NCBI GenBank assembly: GCA_000171835.1
Contig: ABHC01000016.1
Span: forward strand, 1 to 64,000
Origin: an alpha proteobacterium BAL199
GTDB taxonomy: Bacteria; Pseudomonadota; Alphaproteobacteria; Thalassobaculales; Thalassobaculaceae
DNA: 64,000 nt
Direction of reading: 5' to 3'
This document shows, piece after piece, positions 42,203 through 50,759 of the stretch (within the stretch, counting starts at the first letter, position 1; each line of letters starts with the position of its first letter). The translations under genes and the position numbers were made by a program. The notes under the pieces were generated by a model. It saw only the letters and a program-made list of their open reading frames with translations. It was not told the origin of the DNA and did no database searches.

Positions 42203-43423
42203 ATGCCGAAGCGTGGCAAGGCCGGTGAGCAGCCGGTGCGGGGAACCGTCGGTGAGGTCTTTCTGGCCTTTCTGCGGCTTGGCTTGACGGCCTTCGGAGG
42301 TCCGGTCGCCCACATCGGGTATTTCCGGTCGGAGTTCGTCGTACGCCGCCGCTGGCTCGACGACGCCGTCTATGCCGACATGGTAGCTCTCTGCCAGTTC
42401 CTGCCCGGGCCTGCGTCATCGCAGGTCGGCCTGTGCCTCGGCGCCCGTCGGGCTGGAGTCCTCGGGGGCGCGGCGGCATGGCTCGGTTTCACTCTGCCGT
42501 CCGCGGTGCTGATGATTCTGGCCGGGCTCGGCGCGGTCGCCTTCGGCGTCAACGACCCGGCGGTCGCCGCGGCAATACATGGCCTAAAGTTGGTCGCGGT
42601 CGCCGTGGTGGCCCAGGCTGTACAGCAGATGGCCGGACGCTTGGCCGCCGACGCCTATCGCGCCACCATCCTGGTCGCTTCGGCCACGCTGGCGCTGTCT
42701 ATCGACGGGTTGGCGGGACAACTCGGGGCAATCGCCCTCGGCGCGGTCGCCGGATTGGTGATCGGGCGAGGCGGCAGCGCAGTACCCGACCGCAGGAATC
42801 CGACGCCGCTGTCGATGCGCGTGCCGATGCCGGTGGGCGTTGCGTTGCTGGCGATTTTAGCCGGCCTGTTGCTCGCCCCCCTCGTGGTGCCGATCCCCGA
42901 GGCCCTGCGGATCGCCGACGCCTCGTTCCGTGCCGGCTCCCTGGTGTTCGGCGGCGGGCACGTGGTGTTGCCGTTGCTGGAGGCGGACACGGTTCGAACC
43001 GGTTTGGTCAATCGCGACACGTTTCTGGCGGGCTATGGCCTCGCCCAGGCGGTCCCCGGTCCGTTGTTTACCTTCGCCGCATTCCTCGGGACGGCGTCGC
43101 CGACGCCCGGCGGGGTATTTGGTGGAGTCCTCGCGGTCGTTGCCGTGTTCCTGCCGTCGTCGCTGGTGCTGTTCGGCGCGCTGCCGTTCTGGGACCACAT
43201 ACGGTCCTGGACGCCGGCCCGCGCCGCCCTGGACGGGGTCAACGCGGCCGTGGTCGGGCTGTTGGTCGCAGTGCTGTACGATCCGGTTGCAACCGCGGCG
43301 ATCACCGGTCCACGCGATGTGGCTGCCGTGCTGGTCGCCTACCTGTTGCTAGAAGTCTGGAAAGCGCCGCCCTGGGCGGTGGTCCTCGGCTTCGGCTTTA
43401 CCGGAGCGTTGCTCAGCCTCTGA
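42203..43423 (+). CDS. chrA: ChrA-type chromate transporter family protein
   Basis: A 406-residue, two-domain member of the CHR family. The first half has FLRLGLTAFGGPVAHIGYF, CQFLPGPASSQVGLCLGARRAG and WLGFTLPSAVLM. The second half repeats the layout with FRAGSLVFGGGHVVLPLLE, GYGLAQAVPGPLFTFAAFLG and VFLPSSLVLFGALPFW. The FGGP and PGP motifs of the family are in place. Real activity may be chromate or sulfate export. ATG 42203 has GGAGGGCAGG upstream. It runs alone, with no regulator such as ChrB beside it. Confidence 0.9.
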   Translation: MPKRGKAGEQPVRGTVGEVFLAFLRLGLTAFGGPVAHIGYFRSEFVVRRRWLDDAVYADMVALCQFLPGPASSQVGLCLGARRAGVLGGAAAWLGFTLPSAVLMILAGLGAVAFGVNDPAVAAAIHGLKLVAVAVVAQAVQQMAGRLAADAYRATILVASATLALSIDGLAGQLGAIALGAVAGLVIGRGGSAVPDRRNPTPLSMRVPMPVGVALLAILAGLLLAPLVVPIPEALRIADASFRAGSLVFGGGHVVLPLLEADTVRTGLVNRDTFLAGYGLAQAVPGPLFTFAAFLGTASPTPGGVFGGVLAVVAVFLPSSLVLFGALPFWDHIRSWTPARAALDGVNAAVVGLLVAVLYDPVATAAITGPRDVAAVLVAYLLLEVWKAPPWAVVLGFGFTGALLSL

Positions 43424-43433
43424 TTCCGACCAT

Positions 43434-43604
43434 TCAGCGCCCGAATCGGACGACCACCTGGGTGTTCCGCCGGCCGGCCGGACCTATCTCTGTGTCCCCT
43501 CGTTCCTGCTGGCGGACGCGTTCGATGTCCCGACTATCCAGCCCGAACAGGTCGCACGCGATGAACTCGGCTATTGCGGCCATCACGCATTCAATCCACA
43601 GCAT
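43434..43604 (-). CDS. possible 56-residue small protein
   Basis: A short minus-strand frame begins ATG 43604, with GGGAGGGCGGG directly upstream. It reads MLWIECVMAAIAEFIACDLFG and ends TQVVVRFGR. It holds an amphipathic N-terminal part with two Cys and a basic tail. No homology is recognised, so the only support is the good start site and a clean frame in the gap between chrA and the hydrolase gene. Confidence 0.35.
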   Translation of the reverse strand: MLWIECVMAAIAEFIACDLFGLDSRDIERVRQQERGDTEIGPAGRRNTQVVVRFGR

Positions 43605-43686
43605 CCCGCCCTCCCCAAAAGCCGACCCGAATGAATGTTAGGTCGCCGCCGTGGGATTGCAATCGCTCCAGAGCATCGTCGACGCA

Positions 43687-44643
43687 TCAAGAATTGGTTG
43701 GGACCGTGTCCAAAAACGCATCGACCGCATTCCAGAACGCCCGGCGCACCGGTTCAAGCTCACCCAGAATCTCGTGCTTGGCATCGGCGAGCCGCAGAAT
43801 TTGTGCGTCAGGCAGCCGTAGGGCGGCAGCCTCGATCGCAGCATTCGACACGATGGTGTCCTGGCCGGCTACTGCAAGCAGAAGCGGCGTGCGCGCGCGC
43901 TCAAGGACCGCCGGAGCCATCACAGCCTCGATCGAGCGGAGCGCCGACCGTACCCAGGAGAACGTCGGGTCCGCCAGCACCAGATCCGGATCCTGGGTCA
44001 TCAGGCGGTGCAGTCGTTCGAAACGCGCCTGGTCGTGGGTCAGAAGATTGCCTTCAAACTTCTGCCGACGCGGTCCGTAACCCGCACCGCCAAAGATGTA
44101 ACTCTTCGCCAGTGGAGTGAGACAGAGCCCTTCAACCAGCCACCGCGCCAGCCAGTTGGGAAGGCCGGTTCGTCCGACCCCGAGCATGGGCGCGATCAGG
44201 ACAGCCCGATTCACCCGCTCCGGCCGATCGATGCAGTAGCGCAACGCCAGATGCGCGCCCATCGAGTGCGCGACGATGGTGAACGTCCCGTCCCGGAAGC
44301 CGGCAAAACCGTCCAGGACTGCCTGTAGATCCCCGAGATGGGTCTCCATCCGGTCGATGTGCCCTTTGTGGCGATCCGCCAGCAGCCGATCGGACAAACC
44401 TTGCCCACGCCAGTCCAGGGTCAACACGCTGAAGCCTCGAGCGGTCAACTCACCGACGGACTCCAGGTTCTTTTCGATGAACTCGGTGTAGCCCGAGAGA
44501 AACACGCACAGACGCGGTTCACTGCTGGCAATGCCGTCGGGGTCCAAGCGGGCGACGCGCAGCCGGATTCCACCGGGGCGCTCGATCAACGTCACGCTTC
44601 CCCCAGCCGCCTCGACCGTCTCTGGGACGGATATATGCGTCAT
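43687..44643 (-). CDS. alpha/beta hydrolase (lysophospholipase/monoglyceride-lipase-like)
   Basis: The 318-residue protein fits the serine aminopeptidase/Hydrolase_4 group. FLSGYTEFIEKNLESVGEL and TLDWRGQGLSDRLLADRHKGHID are typical of these lipases. The nucleophile sits in VAHSMGAHLALRY, the acid in LAVAGQDTIVS and the His in LADAKHEILGEL. It may hydrolyse a monoacylglycerol or lysophospholipid. The ATG at 44643 overlaps the TGA of the polyamine ATPase gene, so it is translationally coupled to the transporter. That is an unusual partner and suggests a role in handling an amide or ester of the imported compound. Confidence 0.85.
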   Translation of the reverse strand: MTHISVPETVEAAGGSVTLIERPGGIRLRVARLDPDGIASSEPRLCVFLSGYTEFIEKNLESVGELTARGFSVLTLDWRGQGLSDRLLADRHKGHIDRMETHLGDLQAVLDGFAGFRDGTFTIVAHSMGAHLALRYCIDRPERVNRAVLIAPMLGVGRTGLPNWLARWLVEGLCLTPLAKSYIFGGAGYGPRRQKFEGNLLTHDQARFERLHRLMTQDPDLVLADPTFSWVRSALRSIEAVMAPAVLERARTPLLLAVAGQDTIVSNAAIEAAALRLPDAQILRLADAKHEILGELEPVRRAFWNAVDAFLDTVPTNS

Positions 44644-45755
44644 TGTGACAGAACGATCCCGCAGGTCGGCGTCCAGGACAGGTGCACCCGGTCCCCCCAG
44701 GTAAACGGTCGGCGAGTTACCCGGTCGACGTTGGCGATCGCGACCTTGATCAACGGATGCTCGTCGTCGAGCCGGACGTGGAAAATCGACACTTCGCCAA
44801 GATAGGTGATCTCTTCGACGGTCCCCATCACTGTGTTACGCGCCGCATCGGCCGGCGGATCGTTCGAGATGTCGACCTTCTCCGGCCGCAGAGCCAACCA
44901 TCCGGTCGATCCCTCGGGCAGCCCGTTCTCCTGCTCGATCTCCACCGGCACGGGCACTCCTGGGGCCAGCAACCGCACCTGCCCATTGCCACCCGCCTGC
45001 ACCCGGCCCTCGATCAGGTTCACCGAGCCGATGAAGTCGGCGACGAACTTGGTCTGTGGAAACTCGTACAACTCCGCCGGCGGGGCCGTTTGCTGGACCC
45101 GGCCGTGATCCATGACCGCGATCCGGTCAGCCATCGACAGTGCCTCGCCTTGATCGTGGGTCACGACAACAAACGTGATCCCGACACTCTCCTGCAGATT
45201 CACCAACTCCAGGCGCATTTGCTCGCGCAGCTTGGCGTCGAGCGCGGACAACGGCTCGTCCAGCAGCAACACCTTCGGCCGCTTCACCAGCGCCCGGGCC
45301 AGCGCGACGCGTTGCCGCTGCCCGCCCGAAAGCTGATCGGGACGACGTGGCCCGTAGCCGCCGAGTTTCACTAGGTTCAAGGCTTCCTCGGCCTGCTCCC
45401 AGGCGTCGCTCTTCGGAACACCGTCAACCCTGAGGCCGTAGGCCACGTTGTCGCGCACGCTCATGTGCGGGAACACGGCGTAGGACTGAAACACCATGTT
45501 CACGGGCCGGCGGTTCGCCGGGACCATCGACATGTCCTGCCCGTCGATCCGGATCGTGCCTTCGGTCGGAAGTTCAAGTCCGGCCAGCATGCGCAGCAAG
45601 GTGGTCTTGCCGCAGCCCGACGGCCCCAGGAGCGCAAAGAACTCCCCGCGACGGATCGTCAAGTCAACCGAGTCGACCGCCGAGATCGGGCCGTATCGTT
45701 TGCTCAGCCCGCTGATCTCGATGATCGGGGTGTCGTCCGTCCCGATGGCGCTCAT
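44640..45755 (-). CDS. potG: polyamine ABC transporter ATP-binding protein (PotA/PotG-type)
   Basis: A 371-residue ATPase of the spermidine/putrescine class. Walker A is ALLGPSGCGKTTLLR, Q-loop VFQSYAVFPHMSV, signature LSGGQRQRVALARAL, Walker B VLLLDEPLSALD and VTHDQGEALSMADRI. A C-terminal TOBE-type domain begins near residue 250 (GSVNLIEGRVQAGG, RPEKVDIS, GEVSIFHVRLDDE). ATG 45755 overlaps the stop of the permease gene as ATGA. It completes the importer potF-potH-potI-potG, then runs into the hydrolase gene by a four-base overlap. Confidence 0.93.
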   Translation of the reverse strand: MSAIGTDDTPIIEISGLSKRYGPISAVDSVDLTIRRGEFFALLGPSGCGKTTLLRMLAGLELPTEGTIRIDGQDMSMVPANRRPVNMVFQSYAVFPHMSVRDNVAYGLRVDGVPKSDAWEQAEEALNLVKLGGYGPRRPDQLSGGQRQRVALARALVKRPKVLLLDEPLSALDAKLREQMRLELVNLQESVGITFVVVTHDQGEALSMADRIAVMDHGRVQQTAPPAELYEFPQTKFVADFIGSVNLIEGRVQAGGNGQVRLLAPGVPVPVEIEQENGLPEGSTGWLALRPEKVDISNDPPADAARNTVMGTVEEITYLGEVSIFHVRLDDEHPLIKVAIANVDRVTRRPFTWGDRVHLSWTPTCGIVLSQ

Positions 45756-46591
45756 CCAGCAGCCCTCTCCGCCTTGTCGTTCGCCCGGTTCTGCAGCCAC
45801 AGGGCCGTCGCCGTCAGCGCGACGGTGATCACGATGAGGATGGTCGACGCCGCGTTGACCTCCGGCGTCACCGAGAACCGGACCATCGAGTAGACCTTGA
45901 CCGGGAAGGTCACCGTGTTCGGACCCGAGGTGAAGAAGGTGATCACGAAGTCGTCCAGCGACAGAGTGAAAGCCAGCATCCCGCCGGCCACCAGTCCCGG
46001 CCGCATGAACGGAATCATAATGTCCCGGAACACCTGCCACTCGGTGGCGCCCAGGTCCTGCGCCGCTTCGGCCAGTTCGCGGTTGAACCCCTCGAGCCGG
46101 GCACGGACCACCACCGCGACAAACGGAAAGCTGAACGAGACGTGCGCGATGGTGATGGCCGATAGCGAGAACGGCCAGGGCAGGTCGCTCGGCCATCCGA
46201 CCCGCGAGAAGAACGCCAGCATCGCCACGCCCATGCAGATCTCCGGGATGACGATCGGCAGGGCCATCGCCCCTTCGTAGCCGGCCCGGCCCGGAAACCG
46301 GAAGCGCCAGAGCAGCACAGCGACCAATGCGCCGAGGATGATCGAGATGATCGTCGATGCCAGAGCGATCGTCAGCGAATTGCCGAACGCCTCGATCAGG
46401 CTGTCGTTGCGCAGCGCCTTGCCATAATAGTCGAGGGTGAAGCCCTGCCAGACGATATTGCGCCGGCTGTCGTTGAAGCTGAATGCGATCAGCGTGACGA
46501 TCGGCGCGTACAGGAACACGAAGACCACCATCAGCATCAACCGCACCCACGTTCGGCGGGCATAGTCGAGCGGACCGACCGGCGTAGCCAT
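45752..46591 (-). CDS. potI: polyamine ABC transporter permease (PotC/PotI-type)
   Basis: The 279-residue permease has six helices. It begins with TWVRLMLMVVFVFLYAPIVTLIAFSFNDSR, the hallmark of PotC/PotI, and carries the EAA-type loop LAEAAQDLGATEWQVFRDIMIPFMRPGLVAG near residue 175. It also has SLDDFVITFFTSGPNTVTFPVKVYSM, typical of the polyamine group. ATG 46591 overlaps the stop of the first permease as TGATG. Symbol by analogy with the putrescine system potFGHI. Confidence 0.92.
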   Translation of the reverse strand: MATPVGPLDYARRTWVRLMLMVVFVFLYAPIVTLIAFSFNDSRRNIVWQGFTLDYYGKALRNDSLIEAFGNSLTIALASTIISIILGALVAVLLWRFRFPGRAGYEGAMALPIVIPEICMGVAMLAFFSRVGWPSDLPWPFSLSAITIAHVSFSFPFVAVVVRARLEGFNRELAEAAQDLGATEWQVFRDIMIPFMRPGLVAGGMLAFTLSLDDFVITFFTSGPNTVTFPVKVYSMVRFSVTPEVNAASTILIVITVALTATALWLQNRANDKAERAAG

Positions 46592-47511
46592 CAGCCCCTG
46601 CCCTGTCCGGCAGTGCGCCGGCTGTAGAGCGCCCGCAGCGCCAGAGCACCGAAGGTCAGATACATCAACAGGAACGACAGCGCCGAACCGAACGGCCAGT
46701 CGTTGGCGCTCTTGAACTGCCGCTCGATGACGTTTGCGATCATCTGGCTGTCGGTACCGCCCAGCAGGTCCGGCGTCAGGAATGAGCCGAGCGCTGGAAT
46801 AAACACCAGGATCGACCCCGAGATGATGCCCGGCAAAGCCAAGGGCACGACGACGGTACGGAACGCATGAAGCTGCGACGCGCCGAGATCGAGCGCCGCC
46901 TCGATCAGCGAACGGTCCAGCTTCTCAAGCGACGCATACAGCGGCAACACCATGAACGGCAGGTGCACATACACCAGACCGACCACAACGGCGGTGTTGT
47001 TGTACAGCAGCTCCAGCGGTTCGAACCGGCCGCCGAGAAGCTGCAGAGACCCGAGGCCGATCAGCGACAACACCGCGTTCGCCTGATCCCAGAACCATTC
47101 CAGCGTGAAGTTCACGAACCCCCGGGTCCGCAGCACCGCGATCAAGGCGTAAGTCCGGATCAGCAGGTTGGTCCAGAACGGCAGGATGACCAGCAGCAAC
47201 AGCAAGGCTCGCCACCGTCTCGGTGCAAATACGATGGCTAAGGCGACTGGAAAGCCGAAGACCAGTGAAACCACAGTGGTCAGCCCGGCAAACACAAAGG
47301 ACTTCACGAAGATCTGCAGGTACAGCGGATCGATCGCTCGCGCGTAGTTGGAGAGTGTCCCGGTCACCTCCATGTCCACGACGCCGCGCAGCTCGGCGAA
47401 GCTCAGCACCCACACCAGGGCCAGCGGGATCAGAAAGAACCCCAGCAGCCATGCAGTCGGCGGCAGGCCGATGATCCAGAACACCAGCGGATTACGCCGC
47501 CAACTCTCCAT
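46591..47511 (-). CDS. potH: polyamine ABC transporter permease (PotB/PotH-type)
   Basis: A 306-residue permease with a long first helix (WIIGLPPTAWLLGFFLIPLALVWVLSF) and the conserved PotB/PotH parts LLVILPFWTNLLIRTYAL, YNNTAVVVGLVYVHLPFMVLPLYASLEKLD, the EAA loop LIEAALDLGASQLHAFRTVVVPLALPGI and FIPALGSFLTPDLLGGTDSQMIANVI. Residues that pair with the ATPase are intact. It lies 31 bp after the binding-protein gene, and its stop overlaps the next permease start. Confidence 0.93.
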   Translation of the reverse strand: MESWRRNPLVFWIIGLPPTAWLLGFFLIPLALVWVLSFAELRGVVDMEVTGTLSNYARAIDPLYLQIFVKSFVFAGLTTVVSLVFGFPVALAIVFAPRRWRALLLLLVILPFWTNLLIRTYALIAVLRTRGFVNFTLEWFWDQANAVLSLIGLGSLQLLGGRFEPLELLYNNTAVVVGLVYVHLPFMVLPLYASLEKLDRSLIEAALDLGASQLHAFRTVVVPLALPGIISGSILVFIPALGSFLTPDLLGGTDSQMIANVIERQFKSANDWPFGSALSFLLMYLTFGALALRALYSRRTAGQGRG

Positions 47512-47542
47512 CGCGCCCGCCCCCCCGACCGCAGCGCGTAAA

Positions 47543-48619
47543 TCAGGCGGCGCCGATCTTGGTCCAGAGCCGATCGATCAGCTGGGTGTACTCGGTCCCC
47601 TGATAGATCGCGGTCTCACACCGGGCGATGACCGCATCGGACGGGAAGATCGCAGGGTTGCCCGTGTATTCGGTTTTCATCAGGGCCTTGGCGGCCGCAT
47701 TCGGCGTGGCGTACTGGATGAAGTCAGCAATCGCAGCTCCGGCCTTGGCGTCCAGCAGATAGTTGATGAACGCGTGGGCGTTCTCGGGATGCGGTGCGCC
47801 GTTCGGGATGGCCAGTGTGTCTTCCCACAGCAAGCCGCCCTCGTCCGGGACAACGTAGGAGATGTCCTTGTCCTCGGCCATCACCTGCAGGATATCGCCG
47901 TTCCATTCCATGGTCAGGTCGACCTCACCCGACAGCAGCAGGTCCTGGCCATTGTCCTCGGCAAACACCTTGATGTGCGGCTTCTGCTTGATCAGCATCT
48001 CAGCGACCTTCTCAAGCTTGGCCGGATCGGCTTCGTTGAGTGGCCAGCCCAGGTACTTGCAGCCGACCTGCAGAACCTTCGAAGGAGCGCCGAGCAACGC
48101 GATTCGGCCGGAGTACTTGTTAGAGTCGTACAGTGCCTTCCAGCTGTTCGGCACCCCGTCCACCCGACTCTTCCGGTATCCGATGCCGACCGTTCCCCAC
48201 ATGTAGGGCAGTGAGTACTTGCGGCCGGGGTCGAATTTTGGGTTCAGGAATGGCTTGGCAATATTGGCAATGTTGGGGATCTTCGTATGATCCAGCGCCA
48301 TCAACATCTTTGCCGTGATCATGCGTTCGGCGTAGTCGTTGGTCGGCACGATCACGTCGTAGCCCGGATTGCCTTCCTTCAGCTTCGCGAACAACTCGTC
48401 GTTGTCGGCGAACAGGTCCATGGAGACATCGACACCGGTAACGCCCTTGAAATCAGCCAGGGTCGTTTCGCCGATATAGGTGTCCCAGTTATAGAAGTTG
48501 AGCTTCTTCTCTTCGGCGCTCCAGCCGTCTTTGGGCAGGAAAGTGAGGCCGGCGGCGACAGCGCCGGTACCTGCCAGGAAGGAGCGACGCGTCGAGCGCC
48601 GAGGTGAGTGGTTTACCAT
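47543..48619 (-). CDS. potF: polyamine ABC transporter substrate-binding protein (PotD/PotF-type), Tat-type signal
   Basis: The 358-residue binding protein begins MVNHSPRRSTRRSFLAGTGA, a twin-arginine signal (RRSFLAG), so it is probably exported folded. The mature part has FYNWDTYIGETTLADFKGVTGVDV and FADNDELFAKLKEGNPGYDVIVPTNDY, then LPYMWGTVGIGYRKS and PYVVP-like VVPDEGGLLWEDTLAIPNGA, all typical of PotD/PotF. The TNDYAER and the Trp/Asp positions suit amine binding. GGGAGG precedes ATG 48619. It heads the importer operon running to the hydrolase gene. Confidence 0.93.
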   Translation of the reverse strand: MVNHSPRRSTRRSFLAGTGAVAAGLTFLPKDGWSAEEKKLNFYNWDTYIGETTLADFKGVTGVDVSMDLFADNDELFAKLKEGNPGYDVIVPTNDYAERMITAKMLMALDHTKIPNIANIAKPFLNPKFDPGRKYSLPYMWGTVGIGYRKSRVDGVPNSWKALYDSNKYSGRIALLGAPSKVLQVGCKYLGWPLNEADPAKLEKVAEMLIKQKPHIKVFAEDNGQDLLLSGEVDLTMEWNGDILQVMAEDKDISYVVPDEGGLLWEDTLAIPNGAPHPENAHAFINYLLDAKAGAAIADFIQYATPNAAAKALMKTEYTGNPAIFPSDAVIARCETAIYQGTEYTQLIDRLWTKIGAA

Positions 48620-48757
48620 CCGTCGTGCCTCCCGTACCGATGACCCGATGCCGGCGCACCCATTCCCGAGCCCGCCACCGTTGTGCAGTGCCGAAAGCAA
48701 AAACGCTCACGTCCTTGCTGTCAATCGGGCAGGTTGTTGCGAAGACGTCCCGAGCGG

Positions 48758-49177
48758 TCAGACGGACAGATCGACGAACGCTCCACGCGGCGCCACCTCA
48801 CCGGACGAGCCGGCGACAACCGCTGCATCCACGGTCCGTGGCGCCACCGGATTGTCATCCTCGTGAGCGGCGGTATCCGTTGCCAAGTCGGCCGGATGAA
48901 GCTCGGCTTGTACCACCGCTTCCTGCGCCTGGTCGTTCTCACGCTCAAGCCGCGCTTGCTCAGCCAGCGCTTCGCTGGCTCGCGCACGTGCTTCGCTGAG
49001 TTCACCGGCGGTTACGGTGGCGCGGTGGACAACGGTCAATCCGGTGCGAAGACCGGTGCCTAAGGACGCAAGCCCACGCAAACCGCCCGACGAGTCCGTC
49101 GGGCTTCGATTTACGCCTCCCTGACCAAGAGTGCTGCTGGACAGGGACAGCGACGACGCGCTGATGCCAATCGCCAT
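48758..49177 (-). CDS. hypothetical small protein
   Basis: A 139-residue frame opens MAIGISASSLSLSSSTLGQGG and has a helical middle rich in Ala/Glu/Arg (GELSEARARASEALAEQARLERENDQAQEA) that could be a short coiled coil. The Ser-rich N-terminus and lack of membrane or metal motifs give no function. The ribosome-binding site GGAGG lies 13 bases ahead of ATG 49177, a long spacing. A strong stem-loop lies inside the frame (49085-49104), so the gene call is not secure. It sits between potF and the aminotransferase gene. Confidence 0.45.
   Translation of the reverse strand: MAIGISASSLSLSSSTLGQGGVNRSPTDSSGGLRGLASLGTGLRTGLTVVHRATVTAGELSEARARASEALAEQARLERENDQAQEAVVQAELHPADLATDTAAHEDDNPVAPRTVDAAVVAGSSGEVAPRGAFVDLSV
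49085..49104. terminator. 8-bp GC-rich stem-loop, possible terminator of the aminotransferase gene
   Basis: GCCCGACG-AGTC-CGTCGGGC is a perfect stem with a 4-nt loop, followed by TTCGATTT on the plus strand and GGTTTGCG on the minus strand. It lies about 130 bp after the end of the aminotransferase gene. Its form suits a terminator, but it falls inside the frame 48758-49177. Confidence 0.4.
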
Positions 49178-49237
49178 GTCGTCCGTTAATCCTCCGTTAA
49201 CACATTATGCGCAACGCGAGGGTCAACGGCAAGCGTC

Positions 49238-50614
49238 TCAGAGTCCCAGATCGGCCTGCGTCCGGTCGATACAGCGGCGCACCGTCTCGACCAGATGGTC
49301 GACTTCGGCATGCGTAATTACCAATGGTGGTGCCGTGACCATACCGTCACGCACGGCCCGGAGGATCACGTTGCTTCGGACACAATGGTCCCTGCAGATC
49401 GTGCCCGCATGGCCTTCCGGCTGGAAGAACACCGGCCCGTCCTTGTCCCGGACCAGTTCGATACCGGCGATCAGGCCAATGCCCCGCACCTCTCCGACCA
49501 GCGGGTGATCCATGAGTTCGCGCAGCCGGGTCTGGAAGTACGGACCGATATCGTCGCGCACCCGCTCGACCAGCCGTTCGTCTTCGATGATCCGAAGGTT
49601 CTCAAGCGCCACCGCACAGGCCACCGGATGCCCGGAATAGGTGAAGCCGTGATAAAACTCTCCACCCTCGTCGATCAGGGTGCGCGCTACCCGGTCACCG
49701 ACCATGACGGCCGAAATCGGCATGTACCCGGACGACAACCCCTTCGCCAGGGTCATGAAGTCGGCCTGAATACCGAACGTCTCCGCGCCGAACCAATTGC
49801 CGGTCCGGCCAAAACCACAGATCACCTCGTCCACGATCAGCAGAATCCCGTGCCGGCGGCAGATTCGTTGAATCTCCGGAAAGTAGCTGTCCGGCGGAAC
49901 GATGACACCGCCGGCACCCTGGATCGGTTCGGCGATGAAGGCGGCGACTCGTTCCGGCCCCACCGTCTGGATGCGTTCCTCGAGCGCCTGGGCAGCGGCA
50001 ATCCCGAACTCATCGGGCGTCATGTTCCCGCCGTCGCGCAGGTAGTAGGGCGGTCGAATATGCTCGAACCCCGGCAACGGCATCCCGGTCTGCTTATGCA
50101 TCGCCGTCATGCCGCCAAGGCTGGCCGCCACCATCGTTGAACCGTGATAGGCATACTCGCGGCTGATGATGACGTTGCGATCCGGCTGGCCGTGAAGCTG
50201 CCAGTAGCGCCGAACCATACGCACGATCGTGTCGTTCGCTTCCGACCCGGAATTGGCGAAGAACACGTGCTCTAACCCGTCGGGTGTCAGTTCCGCCAGC
50301 CTGGCCGCCAGCGCGGTCGCGGGCTCGGTCGTGGTCTTGAAAAAGGTGTTGTAGTATGGCAGCTCGCGCATTTGCCGGGCTGCCACGTCGGCGAGTTCCG
50401 GCCGACCGTAGCCGACGTTCACGCACCAAAGCCCGGCCATGCCATCCAGAATGGCGGTACCTTTGGAATCCCAAATCGTGCTGCCTTCGGCCCGCACGAT
50501 GACCCGGCTGCCTTCGGCTGCGAGGCCTTTGTAATCGGTGAACGGATGCAGGTGATGGGCTGCGTCGGCAGCCTGGAATGCGGCGTCATCATCGGCATTC
50601 GGCAGCTTATTCAT
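49238..50614 (-). CDS. spuC: class III aminotransferase, putrescine--pyruvate type
   Basis: The 458-residue PLP enzyme is a class III aminotransferase close to the putrescine/omega-amino acid type: DGMAGLWCVNVGYGRPELAD, FANSGSEANDTIVRMVRRYW, REYAYHGSTMVAASLGG and LIVDEVICGFGRTGNWFG (Asp pairs with PLP). The Lys that holds PLP is in LAKGLSSGYMPISAVMVGD. YSGHPVACAVALENL is also typical. It would turn putrescine into 4-aminobutanal, as SpuC does. I use ATG 50614; a further ATG at 50644 adds ten residues. It diverges from the chemoreceptor gene at 50760 and lies downstream of nothing else. Confidence 0.82.
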   Translation of the reverse strand: MNKLPNADDDAAFQAADAAHHLHPFTDYKGLAAEGSRVIVRAEGSTIWDSKGTAILDGMAGLWCVNVGYGRPELADVAARQMRELPYYNTFFKTTTEPATALAARLAELTPDGLEHVFFANSGSEANDTIVRMVRRYWQLHGQPDRNVIISREYAYHGSTMVAASLGGMTAMHKQTGMPLPGFEHIRPPYYLRDGGNMTPDEFGIAAAQALEERIQTVGPERVAAFIAEPIQGAGGVIVPPDSYFPEIQRICRRHGILLIVDEVICGFGRTGNWFGAETFGIQADFMTLAKGLSSGYMPISAVMVGDRVARTLIDEGGEFYHGFTYSGHPVACAVALENLRIIEDERLVERVRDDIGPYFQTRLRELMDHPLVGEVRGIGLIAGIELVRDKDGPVFFQPEGHAGTICRDHCVRSNVILRAVRDGMVTAPPLVITHAEVDHLVETVRRCIDRTQADLGL

Positions 50615-50759
50615 GTTGATCTCGTTCAAAATGTTCCGATGCATGTGTCGAACCAAGCCCAGTTCGTCGCTTCCCACGGTCTTAACTGGTTTTTTACAGA
50701 GCCCGACACAGGATTTGCCCTAAAGTGCCGCAAAAAACAGAAACGACTGGGAGGAAATC

